Source: Propionibacteriaceae bacterium (GTDB taxonomy: Bacteria > Actinomycetota > Actinomycetes > Propionibacteriales > Propionibacteriaceae). From it: a stretch of 8,268 nt of DNA. The DNA lies in the NCBI GenBank assembly GCA_003153855.1, contig PMBM01000030.1:94848-103115 (forward strand), written 5' to 3'. The notes under the pieces were generated by a model, which searched no databases, had not been told where the DNA came from, and saw nothing but the letters and a program-made list of their open reading frames with translations. Each line of letters opens with the position of its first letter. Position 1 is the first letter of the stretch. The position numbers and the translations under genes were made by a program. This document shows positions 1 to 5,873 of this stretch, piece by piece.

Positions 1-142
1 TCTCGGTCTTGGTGATGAGGCCGACGATGATCTGGCTCGAGCCTGCTCCAGATCCGGTGCTGGCGGGGGTGCCAGCGGTTGAGCTACAAGCGGCGATCAA
101 GGGAACCACGAGTCCCAGAACCGCCAATCGCTTGAGATTCAT
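1..142 (-). CDS. Sugar ABC transporter substrate-binding lipoprotein (N-terminal part)
   Basis: Only the first 47 codons are inside the window; the gene continues past position 1. The ATG at 142-140 is preceded by a good ribosome binding site, GGAAGG (complement of 150-155), 7 bases away. The protein starts MNLKRLAVLGLVVPLIAAC, a lipoprotein signal peptide: a basic N-terminus, a hydrophobic core and an IAAC lipobox with the lipidated cysteine at residue 19. A Ser/Thr/Gly/Ala linker follows, and then QIIVGLITKTE, which matches the first beta strand of periplasmic binding proteins of the ribose/rhamnose type (Peripla_BP_4). It would sit on the outer face of the membrane and deliver a sugar to an ABC permease. 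The sugar cannot be told from this fragment. A LacI-type operator lies about 200 bases upstream, which fits sugar-induced expression. The lipoprotein call is firm; the sugar-binding call rests on a short motif. Confidence 0.8.
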   Translation of the reverse strand, partial: MNLKRLAVLGLVVPLIAACSSTAGTPASTGSGAGSSQIIVGLITKTE

Positions 143-672
143 GCAGGTGCCTTCCGTGAGGATTGAGTGAGCCGGAGGGTTCTGAGTGGAGACATCGACG
201 CCTTCATAGCGCCGAAAAGGTCACGTACGTTCTCCACGGGTTGCGGTGCCCGGGGGCTGAGCACGTCCACTCTGACGTTCCTCCTTGGCAGTGCTCCATC
301 ACACCGCCGAGCAACACTCTGCACCCGCGCATACGATTGCGCAATCGTGTGCGCCAAATCGTTATCTTCGATCTTCTGGGCTCTGGGAGTCCTGCCAGCG
401 ACGGCTCGCGCGACGCCCGCTCGGCATCCGCTTTCCCGTTCGGAGCGTCCGACGACGACCCCTGAGGGCTCGGATCGGTCACGAGACGCGGAGACGTGTG
501 AGGCTCCGCATTGGCGCACCGTCGCCGGGTCTCGTCGGTGACCGGAAGCTGCCGGAAGGCCTCACGCCTGGCCTCGGCCGCGTCGGGGAATCATGCCTCG
601 CTAGCGACGTAGCGCCCGATCGTGTCCAGGAACCACCACGGAGCCTCCCGGAGCGGCGACAGGGGTGGGGCC
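143..672. other. 530-base stretch between the lipoprotein and ABM genes, no convincing gene
   Basis: No frame here gives a protein I recognise. The possible reading frames on both strands are arginine-, serine- and proline-rich, as expected of noncoding high-GC DNA. The stretch holds the ribosome binding site of the lipoprotein gene (150-155) and a LacI-like operator palindrome (327-354). A minus-strand frame between about 480 and 660 has somewhat protein-like composition across an in-frame stop at 591-593 and may be decayed coding sequence; this is weak. No terminator with a T-run was found downstream of the ABM gene. Confidence 0.5.
327..354. promoter_or_regulatory. LacI-family operator-like palindrome
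   Basis: The core ACGATTGCGCAATCGT at 333-348 is a perfect 16-bp palindrome. The symmetry extends to 28 bp (327-354), with GCGCA/TGCGC arms and one mismatched pair (332/349). A central TTGCGCAA with a CpG in the middle is typical of LacI/GalR-family operators. On the minus strand a -35-like TTGGCG (complement of 352-357) and a poor -10-like TATGCG lie 18 bases apart on either side of the core. A bound repressor would then block a promoter for the sugar-binding lipoprotein gene about 190 bases downstream. The palindrome is seen directly; the repressor family and target are inferred. No lacI-type gene is in the window. Confidence 0.65.
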
Positions 673-972
673 TCAGACGAGGGGCAGGGGCTCCAGCATC
701 TGCAGGGTCGACCCGCCACCGCCCAGGATCGCGGTGAGCTTGGCGTTGAACTCGGCGTTCGCCGGGTTGGCCAGGTGAGCCTCGAACGCATCCCTCGAGG
801 CGTAGCGCTCCACCACGACCAACGATCCGTTGTCCCGGTCGTGGAATGCCTCGAAGCGAAGGTTGCCCGGCTCCTCGCGGACCGCGTCCCCGTACTGGAG
901 AAGCAGTGCCGCCGCGACAGGTAGCACCTCTGGCGGCACGTCAATCGTGGCAATCAGGTCGATCTGTCGCAT
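673..972 (-). CDS. ABM-domain (antibiotic biosynthesis monooxygenase-like) protein, putative quinol monooxygenase
   Basis: A 99-residue protein starting MRQIDLIATIDV. The ATG at 972-970 was chosen because AGGAGG (complement of 977-982) lies 4 bases upstream; an in-frame extension to 1107 adds only low-complexity sequence with no family match. The pattern of a first beta strand, a helix ending in REEPGNLRFE, a strand containing GSLVVVERYASRDAFEAHL and a C-terminal LEPL strand is the one-domain ferredoxin-like fold of the ABM family (PF03992), whose members are about 95-105 residues and usually dimeric. Characterised relatives include YgiN-type quinol monooxygenases and cofactor-free oxygenases, and many others have no known substrate. 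It has no signal peptide, so it is probably cytoplasmic. It lies between the lipoprotein gene and the aroE stump with wide gaps and is probably transcribed alone. The family is firm; the reaction is unknown. Confidence 0.8.
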   Translation of the reverse strand: MRQIDLIATIDVPPEVLPVAAALLLQYGDAVREEPGNLRFEAFHDRDNGSLVVVERYASRDAFEAHLANPANAEFNAKLTAILGGGGSTLQMLEPLPLV

Positions 973-1110
973 CTCGCCTCCTGTCGTGGTGAACGGGTGG
1001 AAGCCTAGCGAGGCCGAGGACCCACCTGTGCACGGAGCCCGAGCATCGCCGGTCGACGCTGCGGCTGGCGAACGGATCGGCGGTCCCTTCGACCCAGTCG
1101 GCTCCATCGT

Positions 1111-1126
1111 GACGCGGCCAGGCTAG
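1111..1126. repeat. 16-bp direct repeat, left copy
   Basis: GACGCGGCCAGGCTAG is identical, in the same orientation, to positions 4458-4473; flanking bases differ on both sides, so the match is exactly 16 bp. This copy overlaps the stop codon (TAG, complement of 1123-1125) of the aroE-like stump. See the paired copy and the finding. Confidence 0.8.
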
Positions 1127-1341
1127 GCACGATCGTTGGAGGAGATCTCCGTGAGTCGGTTGCGCATCACCGAACGGTCCGGATCGACCCCGGTCCAGAG
1201 TCGGATGGCGAGCGCCCCTTGGTTGACGAGCATTCCGAGTCCGTCGAGGGTTGTCAGTCCGCGGCTCGCTGCGGCAGCAACAAGCGCCGACCTGGGTGGG
1301 TTGGGAATGACGTCCGCGACGATCGTCGCGTCACCCGAAGC
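1123..1341 (-). pseudogene. aroE: C-terminal fragment of shikimate/quinate 5-dehydrogenase (AroE family)
   Basis: The minus strand encodes about 70 residues that match only the end of AroE-type dehydrogenases. A strand with VADVIPNPP corresponds to the family's VxDVxYNP motif. It is followed by a helix, and then TLDGLGMLVNQGALAIRLW, the strongly conserved segment containing the glutamine that binds shikimate. The VIPNPP form resembles quinate/shikimate dehydrogenases acting in catabolism. The rest of a normal 270-290 residue enzyme is missing: the substrate-binding N-terminal domain and the Rossmann glycine loop. Upstream of about 1341 the frame becomes an unrelated basic stretch, and no ribosome binding site precedes its first ATG (1404). 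I read it as a truncated, non-functional remnant. Its stop codon falls inside the 16-bp repeat, and a 13-bp tandem repeat lies about 70 bases beyond the break, which fits a rearrangement at this spot. Confidence 0.75.
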
Positions 1342-1407
1342 ACTCGGTGCGGGCGCCCTGAGATGCGGGCGCGCACGCCCTCTGTGGCTCGCGAACCGGG
1401 TCACACC

Positions 1408-1440
1408 GGTTGTGCGGACGCTCGAAAGGTTGTGCGGACG
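1408..1440. repeat. 13-bp tandem direct repeat beside the kinase stop codon
   Basis: GGTTGTGCGGACG occurs at 1408-1420 and again, identically, at 1428-1440, a 20-base period with a CTCGAAA spacer. It starts 8 bases beyond the stop codon of the carbohydrate kinase and sits between that gene and the aroE stump. Two helical turns of spacing is compatible with a protein-binding site, and short repeats like this also occur at transposon ends; neither can be shown here. The nine bases GTGCGGACG also occur, on the other strand, in the candidate PocR site (7902-7910). Confidence 0.7.
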
Positions 1441-1448
1441 TCTTCTCC

Positions 1449-3050
1449 TCAGCTGTTCGCGACCGCCGCACGCTCGATCGGGAGGCCTGCGCTGAAGCGC
1501 TGCACGTACGTGTCGAAGCCGGCGACATCGGCCGGGTCGGGCGCGATGGTGTCGAGGCTGGCGCCGGCGAAGACGTGGCTGCTCAGGTAGTCGGCGAGCG
1601 ACTGCCCCTCTGCACGGTCCCGTGCGTACGCGGCGAGCAGCGCGATGCCCCAGGCGCCACCCTCGCCGGCGATGTCGCCGACGGAGACGGGTGCGTCCAC
1701 GGCGGCGGCGAGGTAGCGCTGCGCCACACCCTTCGTCTTGAACAGCCCGCCGTGGGCGAACAGCGAGTCGAGCTGTACGTTCTCGGTCTTCAGCAGCACG
1801 TTCATGCCGATCCGCAGGCTCGACAGGGCCGCGAAGAGCTGGGCGCGCATGAAGTTCGCGAGCGTGAAGTGGCTGTCGGGAGTCCGTACGAACAGCGGAC
1901 GGCCCTCCTCGAGACCGGTGATGTGCTCGCCGGAGAGGTAGTTGTACGCGAGCAGCCCGCCCGCGTCCTTCTCCCCCTCCAGGGAAGCGGTGAAAAGGCT
2001 CTCGAACACCGAGCCGATGTCGGCGGTCGCGCCGATCCGGGTGGCGAACTCGCCGAACACTCCCACCCAGGAGTTCAGCTCGCTCGCTCCGTTGTTGCAG
2101 TGGACCATCGCGACCAGGTCGCCCGCGGGTGTCGTCACCAGGTCCAGCTCGGAGTGCATCTGGTCGAGGTCGTGCTCCAGCACGACCATGGCGAAGATCG
2201 ACGTGCCGGCGCTGACGTTGCCCGTACGTCGCGCGACCGAGTTCGTCGCCACCATGCCCGTACCGGCATCACCCTCGGGTGGGCAGCACAGGATGCCCGG
2301 CTGCAGGACGCCGGACGGGTCGAGCAGCGCCGCGCCCTCAGGCGTGAGCTCGCCGGCAGGCTCGCCAGCCGGAAGCACCGTCGGGAGGATGTCGCCGAGC
2401 GTCCAGCCGAAGCCACGGTCGGCCACCAGGTCGCCGAACTGTCCGACCATGGTCTGGTTGTACGAGCCGGTGGCGATGTCGATCGGGAACATGCCGGACG
2501 CATCGCCGACCCCCAGCACCTTCTTGCCCGTCAGCTGCCAGTGCACGTATCCCGCGAGGGTGTTGAGGTGGGCGATCCGCGAGACGTGCTCCTCGCCGTT
2601 CAGGATCGCCTGGTAGAGGTGGGCGATCGACCAGCGCTGCGGGATCGCGTAGCCGAAGACCTTGGTCAGCTGCTCACTGGCCGGGCCGGTGATCGTGTTG
2701 CGCCACGTGCGGAACGGGGCGAGCAGGCCATCGGACGCGTCGAACGCGAGGTAGCCGTGCATCATCGCCGAGACGCCGAGCGAGCCGACCGTGTGCAGCT
2801 CGACCCCGTACCGCGCCCGGACGTCCGCCGCCAGGGAGGCATAGGCGGCCTGCAGGCCCGTGGTCACGTCGTCGAGCGAGTAGGTCCAGATGCGGTCCAC
2901 GAACTGGTTCTCCCAGTCGTAGCCGCCGGTGGCGATCGGCGCGTTGTCCTCGCCGATCAGCACCGCCTTGATCCGGGTCGAGCCGAACTCGATGCCGAGG
3001 GCGGTCCGTCCCGCCTCGATGGCACTGCGAACGCTCAGGTCGTCGATCAT
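1449..3050 (-). CDS. FGGY-family carbohydrate kinase, YpCarbK-like
   Basis: A 533-residue ATP-dependent sugar kinase of the FGGY family, close to the family's usual 480-550. The start at 3050 (ATG) has GGAAGG 7 bases upstream (complement of 3058-3063). The N-terminal ATPase fold begins with [11 protein letters not shown] (19-29), the phosphate-1 loop. EGDAGTG (259-265) holds Asp261, the likely catalytic base, and GNVSAGTS (277-284) is the phosphate-2 region. HGGLFKTKG and [13 protein letters not shown] near residues 430-470 form the adenosine-binding part of the second FGGY domain. Family signatures such as [18 protein letters not shown] and [10 protein letters not shown] resemble the YpCarbK-like group, often annotated as xylulokinase without proof. 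It would phosphorylate a ketose or polyol in the cytoplasm. It follows the aldo/keto reductase by 112 bases on the same strand and is probably cotranscribed with it. All catalytic motifs are present, so it should be active; the substrate is unknown. Confidence 0.92.
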   Translation of the reverse strand: MIDDLSVRSAIEAGRTALGIEFGSTRIKAVLIGEDNAPIATGGYDWENQFVDRIWTYSLDDVTTGLQAAYASLAADVRARYGVELHTVGSLGVSAMMHGYLAFDASDGLLAPFRTWRNTITGPASEQLTKVFGYAIPQRWSIAHLYQAILNGEEHVSRIAHLNTLAGYVHWQLTGKKVLGVGDASGMFPIDIATGSYNQTMVGQFGDLVADRGFGWTLGDILPTVLPAGEPAGELTPEGAALLDPSGVLQPGILCCPPEGDAGTGMVATNSVARRTGNVSAGTSIFAMVVLEHDLDQMHSELDLVTTPAGDLVAMVHCNNGASELNSWVGVFGEFATRIGATADIGSVFESLFTASLEGEKDAGGLLAYNYLSGEHITGLEEGRPLFVRTPDSHFTLANFMRAQLFAALSSLRIGMNVLLKTENVQLDSLFAHGGLFKTKGVAQRYLAAAVDAPVSVGDIAGEGGAWGIALLAAYARDRAEGQSLADYLSSHVFAGASLDTIAPDPADVAGFDTYVQRFSAGLPIERAAVANS

Positions 3051-3162
3051 CGGTGATCCTTCCCCAGAACCTCGGCGGCGGTGGCGCCAGCTCGATCGGT
3101 GCCGACGATACCGCCATCGACCCTGCCGGGAGGCGGGTGGGCTGCCTTGTCAGGCGCCGTTC

Positions 3163-4098
3163 TCAGGGGACGATGTGACCTGCCGCCCTGTACAGGTCGT
3201 ACCACTCGACCTTGGTCAGGACGATGTCTCCGCCCTTGGCCGCGGCGGTCACCCGCTCCGGGTTGGTGGTGCCGGTGACGACCTGCATCTGGGCAGGGTG
3301 CCGGACGATCCAGGCGGTCGCGATCGCCTCCGTCGGGACCTCGTACTTCGCCGCGAGCCGGTCGATGACCGCGTTGAGCTCCGGGTAGTCGGGGCTCCCC
3401 AGGAACGGGCCGTTGAAGAAGCCCGCCTGGAACGGCGACCACGCCTGGATCGTGATGTCCGCCAGACGGCAGTAGTCGAGCGTGCCGATGGTCCGGTCGA
3501 TCGACTGGTCGAGCGCGCCCATGTTGATGCTCATCCCCTGGGTGATCAGGTCGGCGTGGGTGATCGAGAGCTGCAGCTGGTTCGCGACGAGCGGCTGCCG
3601 CACGTCCTTCTTGAGCAGCTCGATCTGTCCTGGGCTCTGGTTGGAGACGCCGAAGTGCCGGACCTTGCCCGAGCTCTCCAGCTCGTCGAACGCCTTCGCG
3701 ACCTCCTCGGGCTCCACGAGGGCGTCGGGCCGGTGCAGCAGCAGGATGTCGATGTGGTCGGTGTCGAGCGCCGTGAGGGAGTCGTTCACCGACGAGACGA
3801 TCTCGGAGTAGGAGAAGTCGAAGTACGGCCCGTCCTTCTTCACCAGACCCGCCTTGGTCTGCAACGTGATCTCGTCGCGCTGGGAGGGCGACAGCTTGAG
3901 TGCCTCCGCGAAGCGTCGTTCGCAGCCGTGCATCTCTGACCCGTACACCGCTGCGTGGTCGAAGAAGTTGATCCCGGCGGCCAGCGACGCGTCGTACAGG
4001 GCGCGGACATCGGCGTCCGACTTCTCCTGGATCCGCATCACGCCGGTGACGATGGCGGGTACGACGAGGTTGGTTCCTGGCAGCACGAACGTCTTCAT
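3163..4098 (-). CDS. Aldo/keto reductase, YdhF-like
   Basis: A 311-residue NAD(P)H-dependent oxidoreductase of the aldo/keto reductase superfamily (TIM barrel). The start MKTFVLPGTNLVVP at 4098 is supported by GGAAGGA (complement of 4104-4110) about 5 bases upstream; the longer in-frame extension to 4446 lacks family similarity. The catalytic tetrad is complete: Asp47 and Tyr52 in NFFDHAAVYG, Lys82 in LQTKAG and His122 in ILLLHRPD. KVRHFGVSNQ, LVANQLQLS and a C-terminal VVTGTTNPERV cofactor-binding segment follow, as in the COG4989/YdhF group. Its substrate may be an aldehyde or ketose. It probably leads a two-gene unit with the FGGY kinase, which suggests an aldose or ketose is reduced or oxidised and then phosphorylated. 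A role as lactaldehyde reductase feeding the nearby propanediol locus is possible but speculative. Confidence 0.93.
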   Translation of the reverse strand: MKTFVLPGTNLVVPAIVTGVMRIQEKSDADVRALYDASLAAGINFFDHAAVYGSEMHGCERRFAEALKLSPSQRDEITLQTKAGLVKKDGPYFDFSYSEIVSSVNDSLTALDTDHIDILLLHRPDALVEPEEVAKAFDELESSGKVRHFGVSNQSPGQIELLKKDVRQPLVANQLQLSITHADLITQGMSINMGALDQSIDRTIGTLDYCRLADITIQAWSPFQAGFFNGPFLGSPDYPELNAVIDRLAAKYEVPTEAIATAWIVRHPAQMQVVTGTTNPERVTAAAKGGDIVLTKVEWYDLYRAAGHIVP

Positions 4099-4178
4099 GG
4101 TGTTCCTTCCGAGGGTCTTTGCCGAGCATAGGCCTGCCCCATGGGCACCGCCCCGACCGTACGACGACGGCGAGGCGC

Positions 4179-4346
4179 TCAGCACGTACGGCCGGTGCGC
4201 AGCCTGAGGAGCCGGTAGACCGCGCTCGAGGCCACCGTCGCGAGCGGGTTGACGGCCAGGACGAGGGCGTACGCCTGCTGGCTGTTCCCCCGGTCGTGCT
4301 GCAGCACGGACGAGAAGGTGCCCAACGTCGTCTGGATCTGGGGAAG
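4179..4346 (-). pseudogene. Possible C-terminal remnant of a membrane transporter
   Basis: The minus strand encodes about 55 residues beginning LPQIQTTLGTFSSVLQ. It contains one hydrophobic segment, AYALVLAVNPLATVASSAVY, followed by a short arginine-rich tail (RLLRLRTGR) before the stop. That is the layout of the last transmembrane helix and cytoplasmic end of a permease. No upstream part of a transporter is visible in any frame, and there is no start with a ribosome binding site. I cannot assign the family. It may be a decayed stump, like the aroE fragment at the other end of the same repeat-bounded segment, or a chance reading frame. Confidence 0.35.
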
Positions 4347-4457
4347 CCGCAATGTTCGTGTCGGTCCACAGCGCCGTCGTGCCGTGAGTGAACGAGCGCG
4401 ACGAATGACGGGACGGTCCACGAGGGCACGGCATGTACGCGAACACGCCGGTGAGAG

Positions 4458-4473
4458 GACGCGGCCAGGCTAG
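4458..4473. repeat. 16-bp direct repeat, right copy
   Basis: GACGCGGCCAGGCTAG is an exact copy of 1111-1126 in the same orientation. The two copies lie 3,347 bases apart, start to start, and enclose the aroE stump, the kinase, the aldo/keto reductase and the possible transporter tail. This copy lies 90 bases before the pocR start. Confidence 0.8.
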
Positions 4474-4562
4474 CTCCGCCCCTCACGCTCAGGCACTGGG
4501 GCCACCCTCCCCTTCCTTGGCTACCTCTCCTGGTCTAGTCTCGGGTTATCCGACGGAGGCAC

Positions 4563-5873
4563 ATGTCGAATCTGGGTATAGCAACGTTGCTCGACCTCAG
4601 TCAGCTCCAGAACGTCCTCGAGGACTTCTCAGAAGCGACGGGACTGGCGACCGTCGCCGTCGACACTCGCGGCGTCCCAGTCACCCCCGCCTATGCGTTC
4701 ACGGACTTCTGCCGCCAGATGCGTTCGGACCCGGTGCACAACAAGCTCTGCCACGCGTGCGACGCACACGGCGGTCTGCAGTCCCTGATCGAGGGCTCGC
4801 CACAGATGTACACCTGTCACGCCGGCCTCGTGGACTTCTCCGTCCCTATCACCGATGGCGACAAGTACGTGGGCGCGATCCTCTGCGGCCAGGTGCGCGT
4901 CCCGCAGGCGCAGGCCCCTGGACTGCTCACGCCCCGGACGGCGTGGCGAGGCGATGCCGGCCTCGACAGCCTCTGGGACCAGCTGCCGGTCTCCACTCTC
5001 AGTCGCGCGGCCGCAGCTGCCAAGACCCTGTTCGGCGTGAGCCGAATGCTCGACGGGATGTCGCTGGTGCATCACCGGACCGAGACGCCCCCGCTCATAG
5101 AGATCATCGATCAGCATCCCTTGCCGAGCCTGGAGCTCCTCCCCACGAAGTTCGACGAACCCCCGGCGCCACCCGCGGTCGACGAGCATGCAGCCCTGCG
5201 GGACGCCATCGATGCGGAGGACCTGTCGAGTGCGTACGTGGAGGCGAGCCAGATCCTCGACGAGCTCTACGCGAGCAGCGGCGACCTGCGCGAGGGAATC
5301 GCGCACATCGAGGACCTCGTGATCGCGGTCGCTGCCGACTGCACCCCGCGGCTCGTGGCTCACCTCACCCAGTCGATCCAGGTTCACCGCGACCGACGGT
5401 CGTCGTCGATCAACCGGTTCCAGGTTCAGGTCCACATCGAGAGGCTTCTCGCGATCGTGCTGGACGAGGTGGTCCGCTCCCGTCCGCGCCGCAGGGCGGA
5501 CCTGCGCGACGTGCTCAACGACATCGCCCGGCACCCGAACCGTGCGCTGTCGCTCACCGAGGCGGCCGCGACGACGCATTGGTCGCCCGGTCACCTGTCA
5601 AAGTTGTTCAGATCCGTCACGGGCAGCACATTCGTGTCGTATGTGACCGCCTGGAGGATCTCCCGCGCACAGCTGATGTTAGCGTCCACGGAGATGCCGG
5701 TTCAGAAGGTTGCGGCTGAGCTGGACTTCCACCAGGTCAACTACTTCTCGAGGGTCTTCCGGGCACATACCGGAGTGACCCCCAGCGAGTACCGGCGTCA
5801 GTGTTCTTCTCGCGATGGGAAACCTGCCGGTGTATCGCTTCCAGCTCACCACCACCCTCTGCTACGGGCCTGA
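4563..5873 (+). CDS. pocR: PocR-type AraC-family transcriptional regulator
   Basis: A 436-residue regulator. Start ATG at 4563 with GGAGG (4555-4559) close upstream. Residues about 10-115 form a PocR sensory domain (PF10114): GLATVAVDTRGVPVTP, then a cysteine cluster C50, C63, C66 and C85 within FCRQMRS, LCHACDAHGG and YTCHAGLVDFSVPI, ending GAILCGQVRVPQ. A helical middle region follows. Residues about 328-413 form an AraC-type double helix-turn-helix (LTEAAATTHWSPGHLSKLFR and VAAELDFHQVNYFSRVFRAHTG, then VTPSEYRR). In Salmonella, PocR activates the pdu and cob operons in response to 1,2-propanediol; the adjacent pduQ-, pduU-, pduV- and pduA-like genes fit the same role here. The last 23 residues lie beyond the HTH domain and are encoded mostly in the overlap with the alcohol dehydrogenase gene, so they may have no function. 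The family is firm; the ligand is inferred. Confidence 0.93.
   Translation: MSNLGIATLLDLSQLQNVLEDFSEATGLATVAVDTRGVPVTPAYAFTDFCRQMRSDPVHNKLCHACDAHGGLQSLIEGSPQMYTCHAGLVDFSVPITDGDKYVGAILCGQVRVPQAQAPGLLTPRTAWRGDAGLDSLWDQLPVSTLSRAAAAAKTLFGVSRMLDGMSLVHHRTETPPLIEIIDQHPLPSLELLPTKFDEPPAPPAVDEHAALRDAIDAEDLSSAYVEASQILDELYASSGDLREGIAHIEDLVIAVAADCTPRLVAHLTQSIQVHRDRRSSSINRFQVQVHIERLLAIVLDEVVRSRPRRRADLRDVLNDIARHPNRALSLTEAAATTHWSPGHLSKLFRSVTGSTFVSYVTAWRISRAQLMLASTEMPVQKVAAELDFHQVNYFSRVFRAHTGVTPSEYRRQCSSRDGKPAGVSLPAHHHPLLRA

Larger units (their letters stand above)
4099..4562. other. 464-base divergent region between the aldo/keto reductase and pocR
   Basis: This stretch separates the minus-strand reductase from the plus-strand pocR and should hold both promoters. 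It contains the reductase ribosome binding site (4104-4110), a small hairpin TGCCCCATGGGCA (4135-4147, five-base stem), a possible membrane-protein tail on the minus strand (4179-4346), the right copy of the 16-bp direct repeat (4458-4473) and the pocR ribosome binding site GGAGG (4555-4559). A weak promoter-like pair, TTCCTT (4513-4518) and TAGTCT (4536-4541) with 17 bases between, lies before pocR. No clear operator palindrome was found. Confidence 0.5.

Noticed and set aside
1410..3056. A 548-residue plus-strand open frame
   Set aside because: It lies antisense to the FGGY kinase, is full of Arg/Val/Glu/Gly typical of a reverse-frame shadow in high-GC DNA, and matches no family.
3051..3162. 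Hairpin or promoter in the 112-base gap between reductase and kinase genes
   Set aside because: A GGCGCC/GGTGCC stem with a nine-base loop is possible but has no T-run, and no convincing promoter was seen; cotranscription remains the simpler reading.
3047..4486. A 479-residue minus-strand frame across the aldo/keto reductase
   Set aside because: Same strand but different frame from the reductase; its composition is arginine- and proline-rich and all catalytic motifs are in the other frame.
4629..5594. A 321-residue minus-strand frame
   Set aside because: Antisense shadow of pocR with no recognisable motif.
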